64,000 nt of DNA. Origin: Arcobacter siniprincipis (lineage in GTDB: Bacteria > Campylobacterota > Campylobacteria > Campylobacterales > Arcobacteraceae). The first letter of the stretch is position 1, and every line of letters starts with the position of its first letter. The notes beneath the pieces are model-generated. The model worked only from the letters and a program-made list of their open reading frames with translations. It did no database searches and was not told where the DNA came from. A program made the position numbers and the translations under genes. The DNA lies in assembly GCF_048571125.1 (NCBI RefSeq), contig NZ_CP182343.1, forward strand, positions 124,001-188,000, read 5' to 3'. Shown here in pieces: positions 17,118-26,805 of this stretch.

Positions 17118-18536
17118 TTATTTATTTTTAGTAGAAAATATGTTTTCAGCCCATTCAGTAATAGGACCTCTAAGTACTTTTTGTAACTCAATAGCAAATA
17201 TATTTACTAATGAAGATTCTGTTTTTGTAGACTTTAAAAGTGTAGTTAGTGAGTTGGTATATTTATTTACATAAAAGTTATCTATTTGTTTGTTACTTCC
17301 AAGTATTACAACTTTGCAAGTATTGTCTATTCTTGAAAGAACCATTTGCATTGTTTTATTTGACATGTTTTGTGCTTCATCAATAATTACAAATGCATTT
17401 GATAATGTTCTTCCTCTCATTTCTCCTACCCACATAGTTTCAATAAAATAGTTTTGTATCATTTGATCAACTCTAGTTTTTAGTTCTTGCTCATCTATTT
17501 CTTGCTCTTCTTTACTTTTAGTTGCTCTTCTTTTTTTGTATTCAGAACGAACTATATGATCAATACTATCCATTAGTGGATGATTGTAAATTTTGAACTT
17601 TTCTTCAAGCCCTGGTAAGTATCCAACATCTTCACCTTTGTCTAATGATTCAATTGAATTTCTTATATAGATGATTCTTTGGTATTGTTTATTTTTTACT
17701 AATTTTAATGCTCCACTTAATGCTAAAAGTGTTTTACCAGAACCAGCTTTGGCTTCTATAATTAAAACATTAAAGTAGTGTTGAATAATTGCATTTGAAA
17801 AAAATAGTTGCTCTTTATTTAATGGAGCTATTATTTGATTTCTTACTTCATCTTCATTTAATACTCTTATCTTTTCATTTTGAATTGATGCAAGTACAAC
17901 TTGATCTGAACCTTTAACTTTAAAGCAATAAGAGAAATTTGAAACTTTATATTCATTATCAAGTTCTTTGATATCTCTATTTTCTATAGTCTCTAAATCT
18001 TCAAATTTTATTTGAATAGTTTTTATAAATTCATGAATAAATTCATCTTTATTTGAACCAATTAATGATTCAGCTTTTATATCTAAAGATATTGCTCTAG
18101 TTCTTGCCATGATATCCATAGAGAGAAATGTTGAATTTTTATTATAAAATTTTGTAGTAAACTTTGCTATTTCTAATATTCTTCTATCATTTGCAATATT
18201 AGGAGCTGTTGTTTTTGTAACAAATTGATATTCAAGTTTTGAAATTACATCTATAGAAATAGGAGATTCGTTATCTATTCTTAATCTTACAATTTTGAAG
18301 TCATCTTCACTTTTTGTAAAAAGAATAGTTGAGTTTTCTAAGATTCTTGCAAACTCTCTAGCTTGAAAATTTATCTCGTCAAAACCACTTTTTTTAGCAT
18401 CAATTTCGTCCAAAACTGTTTCAGGAAGGATAATAAGATTTTTATTATCATCAGATAATTTAAATATATTATTTGCATCTTCTAATAATATATTTGTATC
18501 AAGTACATAATATTTATCAAAGTTGTCATTATGCAT
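17118..18536 (-). CDS. PIN-PhoH family ATPase
   Basis: A 472-residue protein with an N-terminal PIN nuclease-like domain (KYYVLDTNILLEDANNIF, residues 8-25) and a C-terminal PhoH ATPase with Walker A EAKAGSGKTLLALS and Walker B NAFVIIDEAQNMS. PhoH2-type proteins of this order act on RNA as unwinding ribonucleases. A basic insert near residues 330-355 (KKRRATKSKEEQE) is seen. It overlaps hemJ upstream by 8 bases. Confidence 0.88.
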   Translation of the reverse strand: MHNDNFDKYYVLDTNILLEDANNIFKLSDDNKNLIILPETVLDEIDAKKSGFDEINFQAREFARILENSTILFTKSEDDFKIVRLRIDNESPISIDVISKLEYQFVTKTTAPNIANDRRILEIAKFTTKFYNKNSTFLSMDIMARTRAISLDIKAESLIGSNKDEFIHEFIKTIQIKFEDLETIENRDIKELDNEYKVSNFSYCFKVKGSDQVVLASIQNEKIRVLNEDEVRNQIIAPLNKEQLFFSNAIIQHYFNVLIIEAKAGSGKTLLALSGALKLVKNKQYQRIIYIRNSIESLDKGEDVGYLPGLEEKFKIYNHPLMDSIDHIVRSEYKKRRATKSKEEQEIDEQELKTRVDQMIQNYFIETMWVGEMRGRTLSNAFVIIDEAQNMSNKTMQMVLSRIDNTCKVVILGSNKQIDNFYVNKYTNSLTTLLKSTKTESSLVNIFAIELQKVLRGPITEWAENIFSTKNK

Positions 18537-19047
18537 TTTTTACTCTTTTTGGTTTCATTATCATATAAATTATAAATGAAAATAAAAGTATCATAGCTAG
18601 TGTAAATGTAATTGAAACAACTTTTACAATTACATAAGTTACAATAAGTATTGATAATAAAGTTGGTATTTCATTGTAAGCTCTAAAAAATTTACCACTT
18701 CTTTTACACTTGTTTTCTTCTAATTGTTTTCTAAAATACTCTAAAGAAAATGAGTACATAATAAGTAAAAATACGACAGTTAATTTAGCATGTAACCAAG
18801 GACCTGATTTAAAAAGTTCTGGAGCTAAATATATCATTGCAGCACCACTTATAATAGTTGTCCACATTGCTGGCATACCAATATATTTATATATTTTATA
18901 TTCTTGAATTTTTACTACATCAACAAAGTCTTTTTTTTCACTGTTTTCAACATGGTAAACAAAAAGCCTAGGTAGATAAAACAACATTGCCATCCAAGAC
19001 AAAACTGATATAACATGAAACGCCAATATCCAACTATAATATTCCAA
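18529..19047 (-). CDS. hemJ: HemJ-type protoporphyrinogen IX oxidase
   Basis: A 172-residue integral membrane protein of the HemJ (UPF0093) family, which oxidises protoporphyrinogen IX to protoporphyrin IX in haem synthesis. The signature HVISVLSWMAMLFYLPRLFV with the conserved His and Arg lies at residues 11-30, followed by three to four more membrane segments. It starts one base before the end of rarA and overlaps phoH by eight bases. Confidence 0.85.
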   Translation of the reverse strand: MEYYSWILAFHVISVLSWMAMLFYLPRLFVYHVENSEKKDFVDVVKIQEYKIYKYIGMPAMWTTIISGAAMIYLAPELFKSGPWLHAKLTVVFLLIMYSFSLEYFRKQLEENKCKRSGKFFRAYNEIPTLLSILIVTYVIVKVVSITFTLAMILLFSFIIYMIMKPKRVKNA

Positions 19048-20229
19048 TTACTTATCCTTTATTTTTTTTATCCAATCATCAAGGGTTTTTTCAAAACCTA
19101 TACCTTTTGATTCATATAAGCTCAAAGGTTCACTTAAATACTTTTGTTCAACATAACCACCAAAGTTATGGGGATACAAATAATCTTTGTGAAAAGAGTC
19201 TATATTTTTTGGTATATCTAAGATTTTACCATTTTTAACTTCACTTATTCCTTTATTTATTGCTTCATATGCTGAATTTGATTTTGGGGATGAAGTTAAA
19301 TAAATAATACATTGAGACAATATAATTTTACTTTCTGGATAACCAATTTTTGAAGTTGCAAGCATAGTGCTAACAGCAAGATTTAGTGCATTTGGATTTG
19401 CATTTCCAATATCTTCACTGGCATGTATGACCAATCTCCTTGTGATGAACTCTACACTTTCTCCACCCTCTATTAGTCGTGATAGATAATAAAGCGCTGC
19501 ATCAACATCTGAACCACGAATTGATTTAATCATTGCACTTGCTAAGTCATAATGTGTATTTGAAGATGATACTCCATCTCCTATTACATTCTGTCTTAAT
19601 TCTTTTAATGTTTCACATGAAACACTAGTATCAACTTTAAAAGCAAATTCAAGAAGATTTAGCATAGCTCTTGCATCACCTGATGAACTATTTATTAAAT
19701 ACTCTTTTGTTTCATCATTAAGTTTTGTATCTAGTTTTATTTGTGCAACTTCTAATATTTTTGTTAAATCTTCTCTTGAGTGAGGTAAAAATTCAAATAA
19801 GAAACTTCTGGACCTTATTGCACTTGTTAAAGTGAAAAATGGGTTTTCTGTACTAGCTCCTATAATTATTGCTTGATAACTTTCCATAATTGGAAGTAAG
19901 ACTTCTTGTTGATTTTTTGATAATCTATGTACTTCATCTATAAATACAATTGGTTTAATAAGACTATTATCATATTTACTAAATACTTTTCTTAAGTCTT
20001 CAATTTTTAAAGATGTTGCATTGAAATAGAAGTAATCTGTGTTGATAGTTTTTGCGATAATTTTTGCTAAAGTAGTTTTTCCAGTTCCAGGTTTACCATA
20101 AAAAAAAAGGTGAGGAATCTCACCTTTTATGATTAGTTTATATAAGACTTTATTTTTTGATATTATATGATCTTGTCCTACAAAGTCTTGAAGAGTATTT
20201 GGACGAAGAATAGAACTTAGATTAGTCAT
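19048..20229 (-). CDS. rarA: Replication-associated recombination protein A (MgsA/RarA)
   Basis: A 393-residue AAA+ ATPase. Walker A FYGKPGTGKTTLAKI lies near residue 45, Walker B IVFIDEVHRLSKNQQ near residue 100, sensor 1 IIGASTENPFF and the arginine finger region RSRSF. The C-terminal MgsA domain shows HASEDIGNANPNAL and the HNFGGYVEQ motif. It acts at stalled replication forks. The ATG overlaps the rlu gene by eight bases. A parS-like site lies within the gene. Confidence 0.93.
   Translation of the reverse strand: MTNLSSILRPNTLQDFVGQDHIISKNKVLYKLIIKGEIPHLFFYGKPGTGKTTLAKIIAKTINTDYFYFNATSLKIEDLRKVFSKYDNSLIKPIVFIDEVHRLSKNQQEVLLPIMESYQAIIIGASTENPFFTLTSAIRSRSFLFEFLPHSREDLTKILEVAQIKLDTKLNDETKEYLINSSSGDARAMLNLLEFAFKVDTSVSCETLKELRQNVIGDGVSSSNTHYDLASAMIKSIRGSDVDAALYYLSRLIEGGESVEFITRRLVIHASEDIGNANPNALNLAVSTMLATSKIGYPESKIILSQCIIYLTSSPKSNSAYEAINKGISEVKNGKILDIPKNIDSFHKDYLYPHNFGGYVEQKYLSEPLSLYESKGIGFEKTLDDWIKKIKDK
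19609..19624. other. parS-like site 2
   Basis: TGTTTCACATGAAACA, identical to site 1, inside rarA, where the codons again read VSCET. Confidence 0.65.
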
Positions 20230-21022
20230 TATCTTTTGAATGCAAATAATCTTTTAAGTTTTTGTACTCTTCTCTTGTAAGATATCTGCTTTTACCAGTG
20301 GGTAAATTATTTAAACTAATTCCACCGTACTCAACTCTTTTTAAATCCATTACATCAAGTCCAAAGTGAGCAAAGAATCTTCTCAATTCTCTATTTTTAC
20401 CTTCTGTAATTGCAACTTTCAATTTAGAAAAAGTATCTTTAACCGAATCAATTTTATATCCTAAGAAAGGTGCAAAGTTCATTGATTTTACTTTACTATC
20501 TTTCCAAGCACCTTTAGTTGCATCTTCAAGTTCAAGGCCATGTAACATCGCATCTTCAACTTGTTTATTTATAGGACCACTTACTTTTATTTTATATACT
20601 CTTTGTAAGTCAGAATGCATAAGCCCATTTGCAACGTCTACGCTGTCCGTGAGAAGCAGAACTCCCTCACTTGTATAGTCAAGTCTACCTATTGGTAAAA
20701 AGTGTTTATATTTAGCTCCTAGAGTATCAAATATAATTCTTCTACCTTGGGGATCATTTTTAGTTACAAGTTCACCTTTTGGTTTGTTATAAACTAGAAC
20801 AGTATACATCTTGTTTTTTTCAAATTTGATAGGTTTATTATCTATTGCAACAATATCAGTATCTAATACTTTTGTTGATAAGTCAGTAATTGTTTTCTTA
20901 TTAACCTTTACTCTACCTTCTGCAATAATTGCATCAGCTTCTCTTCTTGAGTATTTACTATTGTGTGATATAAATTTGTTTAATCTCGTATTGTCTTCTT
21001 TTATTTCTGTTTGATTTTTCAT
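20222..21022 (-). CDS. RsuA/RluB-family rRNA pseudouridine synthase
   Basis: A 266-residue pseudouridine synthase. An S4 RNA-binding domain (RLNKFISHNSKYSRREADAI, near residues 13-32) precedes the catalytic domain with the aspartate motif GRLDYTSEGVLLLT (near residues 117-130) and KNRELRRFF. Such enzymes modify U2605 (RluB) or U516 (RsuA) of rRNA; which one applies is not certain. It is five bases downstream of kdsD and overlaps rarA by eight. Confidence 0.9.
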   Translation of the reverse strand: MKNQTEIKEDNTRLNKFISHNSKYSRREADAIIAEGRVKVNKKTITDLSTKVLDTDIVAIDNKPIKFEKNKMYTVLVYNKPKGELVTKNDPQGRRIIFDTLGAKYKHFLPIGRLDYTSEGVLLLTDSVDVANGLMHSDLQRVYKIKVSGPINKQVEDAMLHGLELEDATKGAWKDSKVKSMNFAPFLGYKIDSVKDTFSKLKVAITEGKNRELRRFFAHFGLDVMDLKRVEYGGISLNNLPTGKSRYLTREEYKNLKDYLHSKDND

Positions 21023-21027
21023 GGTAC

Positions 21028-21987
21028 CTACTTTATTCCTGCTTCTATTAAATCATGAATATGTAATACACCAACAAGTTTATTACTATCATCAACAACA
21101 ACTAAAAGTTGTATCTTATAATCTTCTATAATTTTCAATGCATCGCTAGCCAATAAATCTTTATTGTTTAAAACTTTTGGATTTATAGTTGCAATCTCTT
21201 CAACTTTGCACTCTAATGAAAAATTATCATTCATTAAAGCTCTTCTTAAATCTCCGTCACTTAACACACCAATGACTTTATTATCATCTGTAATTATAAC
21301 ATTTCCAAGTCTACCTTCACTCATTTTTATAATAGCATCTTTTAATAGAGTTCCACGTGAAACAATTGGTAATTCTTCTGTTCTAATTAAATCAGAAACT
21401 TTAATAAATAGTTTTTTCCCTAAACTTCCACCTGGGTGAAATGAAGCAAAATCACTTTTCTGAAAATTTCTTTTTTTCATCAAACAAACAGCTAATGCAT
21501 CACCCATAGCCATTGTTAAAGTTGTAGAAGAAGTTGGAGCTGTGTCTAATGGACAAGCCTCTTTTGTAACATTTATATCAAAAAATATGTCAGCATATTT
21601 AGCTAAAGTAGAGTTTGGATTTTTTGCCATAGCAATCATTGGTATATCAAATCTTTTTAGATGAGGAAGAATTTGAATTAATTCTTCACTCTCCCCAGAG
21701 TATGATATAGCTAAAACTGTATCATCTTTGCCAATCATTCCTAAATCACCATGCATAGCTTCTGTAGGATGTAAGAAAAAAGAACTAGTTCCTGTGCTTG
21801 CTAGTGTTGCAGCTATTTTTGTACCAACTAATCCAGATTTACCAACACCTGTAACGATTAGTTTACCTTTTGTATTATAAACAAGTTCAACTGCAGCATT
21901 CATATCAAAAGAATTATCCCTAGAGGCTCTTTCTAACTCCTTCGCTTCAGTTAGTAAAACCTCTTTTGCAATCTCGTTATAATTCAT
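21028..21987 (-). CDS. kdsD: D-arabinose 5-phosphate isomerase (KdsD/KpsF)
   Basis: A 319-residue protein with an N-terminal SIS domain (IVTGVGKSGLVGTKIAATLA) and two C-terminal CBS domains (VIGVLSDGDLRRAL and LVGVLHIHDLIEAGI). It converts ribulose 5-phosphate to arabinose 5-phosphate for KDO and lipopolysaccharide core synthesis. Length and TAPTSSTT motif are typical. It is ten bases downstream of the RNase J gene. Confidence 0.93.
   Translation of the reverse strand: MNYNEIAKEVLLTEAKELERASRDNSFDMNAAVELVYNTKGKLIVTGVGKSGLVGTKIAATLASTGTSSFFLHPTEAMHGDLGMIGKDDTVLAISYSGESEELIQILPHLKRFDIPMIAMAKNPNSTLAKYADIFFDINVTKEACPLDTAPTSSTTLTMAMGDALAVCLMKKRNFQKSDFASFHPGGSLGKKLFIKVSDLIRTEELPIVSRGTLLKDAIIKMSEGRLGNVIITDDNKVIGVLSDGDLRRALMNDNFSLECKVEEIATINPKVLNNKDLLASDALKIIEDYKIQLLVVVDDSNKLVGVLHIHDLIEAGIK
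21349..21364. other. Degenerate parS-like sequence
   Basis: AGTTCCACGTGAAACA matches the ParB consensus at 14 of 16 positions and has the exact central CACGTG. It lies within kdsD. It is weaker than the three identical sites and may not be bound. Confidence 0.3.
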
Positions 21988-21996
21988 TTTATTTCC

Positions 21997-23934
21997 TTAA
22001 TAAACAAAAATAGTAGGAACAATCATAGGGTATTTTTTGAACTTTCTAACACAATGTTTTCTCACAACTTTTCTAATCTCATCTTCCAAATATTTATTAT
22101 TTTTAAAGATGCCTTCTTTTGCATTAGTAAAGAAAGTTTCTAATAAGTCTTCAATCTCTTTTGCAAAGAATCTATCCTGATTATCTGGAACTAAACCAAA
22201 TGATGTAACTCTAGTTTTATCTGAAAGTTTTCTATCATTTTCATTGATTTGTGCAACAATCATAACAACACCTTCGTTTGCCATTGTTTGTCTATCAAGA
22301 ATAATGTCATCTGCAATTTTATTGTTAAGTTGATTATCTATATAAGTTTTACCACTTTTTACAGTTTTAACTTTTTTAAGATATTTTGGAGTAACTTCTA
22401 TTTGTTCACCATCACTCATAATATAAGTATTTCTCTCTAAAACACCACATGAAATACCTGTTTGCTGATGTTTAACAGCATGATTATATTCACCATGAAT
22501 TGGCATAAAGAACTTAGGTTTAACAAGTCTTAGCATAAGTTTTTGTTCTTCTTGAGCAGCATGTCCTGAAACATGTATTTCTGAGAAGTTTTGATATGCA
22601 ACTTCAGCACCAGCTTTTAACAGATGATTAATGATTTGAGAAACACTTGCTTCATTTCCAGGAATTGCTTTTGCAGAAAGTATAATTTGATCACCTGGCT
22701 TAATTTTAATATGTCTATGTTCATGTATTGACATTCTATAAAGAGCACTCATAGATTCACCTTGAGAACCAGTTGTTACAATTAAAATTTGGTTGTCATC
22801 ATATTTATGAACTTCATGTGGCTCAATAAATTGATCTCTTGGGAATTTGATATATCCTAATGCCATTGCTAACTCTAAGTTTTTCTCCATAGATCTTCCA
22901 ATAACACATACTTTTCTACCATATTTTAATCCATGTTCAATTGCTTGTGCAACTCTGTGTGTATTCGAAGAGAAAGTAGACATAATAACTCTACCTTTTG
23001 CTTTTGAAAATAGAGTATCAAAAGTTGGACCAACAGTTGATTCAGATTTTGTAAAACCAGCTGTGTGTGAGTTTGTAGAATCAGACATTAAAAGTAAAAC
23101 ACCTTTTTCACCATAATGTGCAAATCTATGTAAGTCTGATGGGAAACCATCAATTGGAGTATGGTCAATTTTAAAATCACCCGTATGGATAATTGTACCA
23201 GCATCAGTAGTAATTGCTAAAGATGAAGCATCAATAATTGAGTGAGTTATATGCATCCATTCTATTTCAAAATCACCAATTTTTATAGGAGTTCTTTTTT
23301 GAATTGCATGGAAATAACCTCTATGTTGTCTCATTTTATGCTCATCAAATTTTGAACCAATCATTTCTAATGGAAGTGATGTTCCATAAATAGGAAATTG
23401 CATCTCTTTAAATAAATAAGGCATTGCACCAATATGATCTTCGTGTCCGTGAGTGATAATAACAGCTGCAATTTTATCTTTGATTTCTCTAATATAAGTG
23501 AAATCAGGAATTAAAATATCAACTCCATGCATATCTTCATCAGGAAAACTCATACCAACATCAACAATAATTGCACTTTTTTCAGTTTCAATTACCATCA
23601 TATTTCCACCAATTTCACCTAATCCACCAAGTGGAGTGATTCTAACTTTTTGAGTAGAAGAAAGGTTTAATTTATTATGTGGATTTAATCTTTCTTTATG
23701 AATTCTTTCATTGATAACGTGAGCTTTTCTAAGGTCTGTTATCCAACCTTCACCTGATTTATCTTCCATTTTAGGAACAACTGTTTTTTTTCTTTTATTA
23801 ACTGGTCTTTTTGGTTTTGGCTTTTTAGGGCTAGGTCCTGTAGTTTCTTGTTTTGCAGTAGTATTATTATTTGCTTCTGGAGCAGTTTTTTCTACAACTT
23901 GAGTATCATTCTGTACTGTTTTGTTCTCTTCCAT
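21997..23934 (-). CDS. rnj: Ribonuclease J
   Basis: A 645-residue metallo-beta-lactamase/beta-CASP ribonuclease. The zinc motif IITHGHEDHIGAMPYLF lies near residue 155, with IHTGDFKID, MSDSTNS and the beta-CASP motif HVSGHAAQEEQ. About 90 residues at the N-terminus are a Lys/Pro-rich low-complexity extension (KKPKPKRPVNKRKKT), as in Helicobacter RNase J, where it aids interaction with RhpA helicase. It degrades and matures RNA 5'-to-3' and endonucleolytically. It overlaps ksgA by 29 bases. Confidence 0.94.
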   Translation of the reverse strand: MEENKTVQNDTQVVEKTAPEANNNTTAKQETTGPSPKKPKPKRPVNKRKKTVVPKMEDKSGEGWITDLRKAHVINERIHKERLNPHNKLNLSSTQKVRITPLGGLGEIGGNMMVIETEKSAIIVDVGMSFPDEDMHGVDILIPDFTYIREIKDKIAAVIITHGHEDHIGAMPYLFKEMQFPIYGTSLPLEMIGSKFDEHKMRQHRGYFHAIQKRTPIKIGDFEIEWMHITHSIIDASSLAITTDAGTIIHTGDFKIDHTPIDGFPSDLHRFAHYGEKGVLLLMSDSTNSHTAGFTKSESTVGPTFDTLFSKAKGRVIMSTFSSNTHRVAQAIEHGLKYGRKVCVIGRSMEKNLELAMALGYIKFPRDQFIEPHEVHKYDDNQILIVTTGSQGESMSALYRMSIHEHRHIKIKPGDQIILSAKAIPGNEASVSQIINHLLKAGAEVAYQNFSEIHVSGHAAQEEQKLMLRLVKPKFFMPIHGEYNHAVKHQQTGISCGVLERNTYIMSDGEQIEVTPKYLKKVKTVKSGKTYIDNQLNNKIADDIILDRQTMANEGVVMIVAQINENDRKLSDKTRVTSFGLVPDNQDRFFAKEIEDLLETFFTNAKEGIFKNNKYLEDEIRKVVRKHCVRKFKKYPMIVPTIFVY

Positions 23935-24718
23935 CTATTATTGCCTTTGTATATATTTGGCTATACAAAGATGCACTAAGCTCATGAGGTCGAATGTTAT
24001 CATTAATTTCAAGCTCTTCAAATAAAGAAGAAATAGTCTCTTTAGGAACAATAGATGAGACATTTTTAGATAGTTTTTTTCTTGGCTGTTGAAAACAAGC
24101 CTTTAGAAAACTATTAAAGTTCTTATCCATTGTTTTTGACATATCCTTTTTTATATAAAGAATAGAAGATGTAACTTTAGGAGGTGGATCAAAAGATTCT
24201 GGTGGAACATCAAATAAAATCTTTGACTCTATTGAGCAAAGTTTTGATATCACACCCAATGCAGAGAACTCTTTATCCCCTTCATTGGCAGAAAACTTTT
24301 CAGCTACCTCTTTTTGAACCATTACAATAATGTGTTCACAAGCTTCATCTTCAAATGCTCTTAGTATTATATTTGTCGCAATATAATACGGTAAATTAGC
24401 GATAAGATCATATTTACTATTATGTAAACTTTTTTGCTTTGTCCATGACTCTAAAACATCAGCGTGGATGAGTGTTAGAGAACCATTATCTATCGGGATA
24501 GCAAATTTAGTTTTTAGTATAGCAAATAGATCTGTATCAACTTCATAGGCCGTTACATCTTTGCATTTGACTAAATTTTTTGTCAAATCACCTAATCCAG
24601 GCCCAATTTCTACAATATGATTATTGTTGTTGGGCATCGATTGGATGATCATTGATAAGACTGTGTCATCTTTTAAAAAGTTTTGACCATATTTTTTTTT
24701 AGCTTTTATTTTTTCCAT
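23906..24718 (-). CDS. rsmA: 16S rRNA dimethyladenosine transferase
   Basis: A 270-residue KsgA/RsmA that dimethylates two adenines near the 3' end of 16S rRNA. It shows KKYGQNFLKDDTVL, SAM motif VEIGPGLGDLTKNL, catalytic NLPYYIATNII and FDPPPKVTSSIL. Its 3' end overlaps the RNase J start by 29 bases. It leads the minus-strand operon and is divergent from hisF over 74 bases. Confidence 0.94.
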   Translation of the reverse strand: MEKIKAKKKYGQNFLKDDTVLSMIIQSMPNNNNHIVEIGPGLGDLTKNLVKCKDVTAYEVDTDLFAILKTKFAIPIDNGSLTLIHADVLESWTKQKSLHNSKYDLIANLPYYIATNIILRAFEDEACEHIIVMVQKEVAEKFSANEGDKEFSALGVISKLCSIESKILFDVPPESFDPPPKVTSSILYIKKDMSKTMDKNFNSFLKACFQQPRKKLSKNVSSIVPKETISSLFEELEINDNIRPHELSASLYSQIYTKAIIDGREQNSTE

Positions 24719-24792
24719 AAGAGCAAAGATTATATATGAACTTAACTTACATTTAGATAAGATAAAAACTTAATAATGAATAAGGACAAAAA

Positions 24793-25554
24793 GTGAGCAA
24801 TTTTGCAAAGAGAATAATTCCATGTTTAGATGTAAAAGATGGAAGAGTTGTAAAAGGTGTTAATTTCGTAGGATTAAAAGATGCAGGTGACCCTGTAGAA
24901 GTTGCAAAACGATATAACAATGAAGGTGCAGATGAAATTACTTTTTTAGATATAACAGCTAGTCATGAAAATAGAGATACAATAGTTCATATAGTAAAAG
25001 ATGTGGCAAAAGAAGTCTTTATACCCTTAACTGTAGGTGGTGGAATAAGAACTTTAGATGATATTTATAAACTTCTAAATGTAGGTTGTGATAAAGTTTC
25101 TGTAAACTCAAGTGCAGTTGTAAATCCAGGATTTATAGATGAGAGTTCTAAAAGATTCGGTAGTCAATGTATAGTTGTGGCAATTGATGTTAAAAAAGTT
25201 TCTGATGGCTCTTACCATGTCTTTGTAAAAGGTGGTAGAGAAGATACAGGACTTGATGCACTTGCTTGGGCAAAAGAGGTTTACAATAGAGGAGCAGGAG
25301 AAATACTTCTAACTTCTATGGACACAGATGGTGCAAAAAGTGGATTTGAATTAAATATTACACAACAAATTTCAAGCATAGTTGATATCCCAGTTATTGC
25401 AAGTGGCGGTGCTGGGACTATGAAGCACATGAAAGAAGCCTTTGAACATGGAGCAAGTGCTGCCTTAGCTGCTTCAATTTTCCACTTTAAAGAAATAGAT
25501 ATTATGGATTTAAAACACTATTTAAGAGATAATAATATACCAGTAAGGATTTAA
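24793..25554 (+). CDS. hisF: Imidazole glycerol phosphate synthase cyclase subunit
   Basis: A 253-residue (beta/alpha)8 barrel making imidazole glycerol phosphate and AICAR in histidine synthesis, with HisH. The catalytic Asp is in PCLDVKDGRVVKG (near residue 11) and the second in VAIDVKK. The start is a GTG at 24793 with AAGGA six bases upstream. No other his genes are in the window. The next gene starts one base after its stop. Confidence 0.95.
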   Translation: MSNFAKRIIPCLDVKDGRVVKGVNFVGLKDAGDPVEVAKRYNNEGADEITFLDITASHENRDTIVHIVKDVAKEVFIPLTVGGGIRTLDDIYKLLNVGCDKVSVNSSAVVNPGFIDESSKRFGSQCIVVAIDVKKVSDGSYHVFVKGGREDTGLDALAWAKEVYNRGAGEILLTSMDTDGAKSGFELNITQQISSIVDIPVIASGGAGTMKHMKEAFEHGASAALAASIFHFKEIDIMDLKHYLRDNNIPVRI

Positions 25555-25555
25555 T

Positions 25556-26227
25556 ATGAGAAAGATTTTATTTTTATTTTTACCATTTTTTCTTTATGCA
25601 TTTGAAGTTGATTTTAGTAAAGAATTTACAAAAGATTTGATTCCCAATGTTTTGAGTGCAGATATTTCAATAATAATTGAAGATGAAAAAGAAAAAAATG
25701 TTATAGAAAGATTAGAAGTTTTTAACAAAGAGATAAAAGCTTACAATAAAGTTGAAAAGCAACTAGGAACATTTAATGTAAGACCTTTATACCAAAAAGC
25801 TAGTAATACACCAAAAATATATGGATATAGTGGAGAACTTAGTTATAAAATAGAAACAGATGATGCTTTTTCTATGGGAGAATTCATCTCTATGATAACT
25901 AATATGAAAGAGAATAGAGATACTTCTGTTACTTTGAATAATTTATCGTGGAGAGTTAAAGATGATAGTTATAATGTAATTTTAGACTTAGTAAGACTTG
26001 AAGCAATTAATTGGGTAGAAAATTATGTAAAAGTCCTTTCAAATGATTTACACAAGGACTGTGAAATAAAAACTATAAGTTTAGAAAATAATATTATGCA
26101 TACTTATAGAGCCCAAATGACCTCAATGAAACTTAGCTCATCTTTAAAAAAAGAAGATGTACCCGTCCCTGAAGTATCACATCAAAAGCTTTCTATAATT
26201 ACAAATTACAAATTGGAGTGTAAATGA
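25556..26227 (+). CDS. Exported protein of unknown function
   Basis: A 223-residue protein with a signal peptide (hydrophobic LFLFLPFFLYAF near residues 5-16). The mature part has beta strands such as VDFSKEF, a paired-Cys arrangement (KDCEIKT and the C-terminal LECK) and no recognised domain. It is similar in style to periplasmic conserved proteins of Campylobacterota. It begins one base after hisF and its end overlaps the nucleosidase-like gene by four bases, so it is cotranscribed with both. Confidence 0.7.
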   Translation: MRKILFLFLPFFLYAFEVDFSKEFTKDLIPNVLSADISIIIEDEKEKNVIERLEVFNKEIKAYNKVEKQLGTFNVRPLYQKASNTPKIYGYSGELSYKIETDDAFSMGEFISMITNMKENRDTSVTLNNLSWRVKDDSYNVILDLVRLEAINWVENYVKVLSNDLHKDCEIKTISLENNIMHTYRAQMTSMKLSSSLKKEDVPVPEVSHQKLSIITNYKLECK

Positions 26228-26760
26228 TTATTTGTGCTGGAAACATCGAAAGTTTCAAATTCGCAGAACCTATGGGAATAGGGCTAGTTGATATGGCTAT
26301 AAATCTTACTAGAAGATGTCTGTTTAATAAGCCAGAATTTATTTTATTTATAGGAACAGCAGGTAGTTATGGTAATCATAATATTTTAGATATTCTCGAA
26401 TCAAAGCGTGCTGCAAATTTAGAATTGTCTTTTTTGGAAAACAACTCTTATACTCCACTTGATAATGTATTAGAGTCAGAAAACAAGATGACTAGAAATG
26501 ACACTATAGTAAATAGTTCAAACTATATTACTACAAATGAAGAAATAGCGAAAAAGTATAATGAATATGGAATAGGAATTGAAAACATGGAGTTCTTCTC
26601 TGCTGTAAAAGTTGCTCGTGAGTTTGAAATACCAGTTGCAGGGATATTTGCTGTGACAAACTATACAAATAAAAATGCCCATGAAGATTTTAAACAAAAT
26701 CACCAAAAAGCAATGGAAACAATCACGAAGTATTTATTAGAGAAAAATATAATTAAATAA
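26224..26760 (+). CDS. Purine nucleoside phosphorylase-like protein
   Basis: A 178-residue protein resembling the PNP/MTA nucleosidase superfamily. LFIGTAGSYG (near residue 40) and GIGIENMEFFSAVKVAREF plus FAVTNYTN match the conserved glycine motif and the nucleoside-binding Met-Glu region. It is about 50 residues shorter than MTA/SAH nucleosidase. The substrate is not clear; an unusual short nucleosidase or futalosine-type hydrolase are options. The start ATG overlaps the upstream gene by four bases. Confidence 0.7.
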   Translation: MIICAGNIESFKFAEPMGIGLVDMAINLTRRCLFNKPEFILFIGTAGSYGNHNILDILESKRAANLELSFLENNSYTPLDNVLESENKMTRNDTIVNSSNYITTNEEIAKKYNEYGIGIENMEFFSAVKVAREFEIPVAGIFAVTNYTNKNAHEDFKQNHQKAMETITKYLLEKNIIK

Positions 26761-26771
26761 AAAATGTTTCA

Positions 26772-26787
26772 TGTTTCATGTGAAACA
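26772..26787. other. parS-like site 3
   Basis: TGTTTCATGTGAAACA, the reverse complement of sites 1 and 2, in the short space between the nucleosidase-like gene and the preferred rlmN start. An overlapping half site (ATGTTTCATG) lies just upstream. Confidence 0.65.
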
Positions 26788-26805
26788 TTACAAAAAAGGA
26801 AAAAT

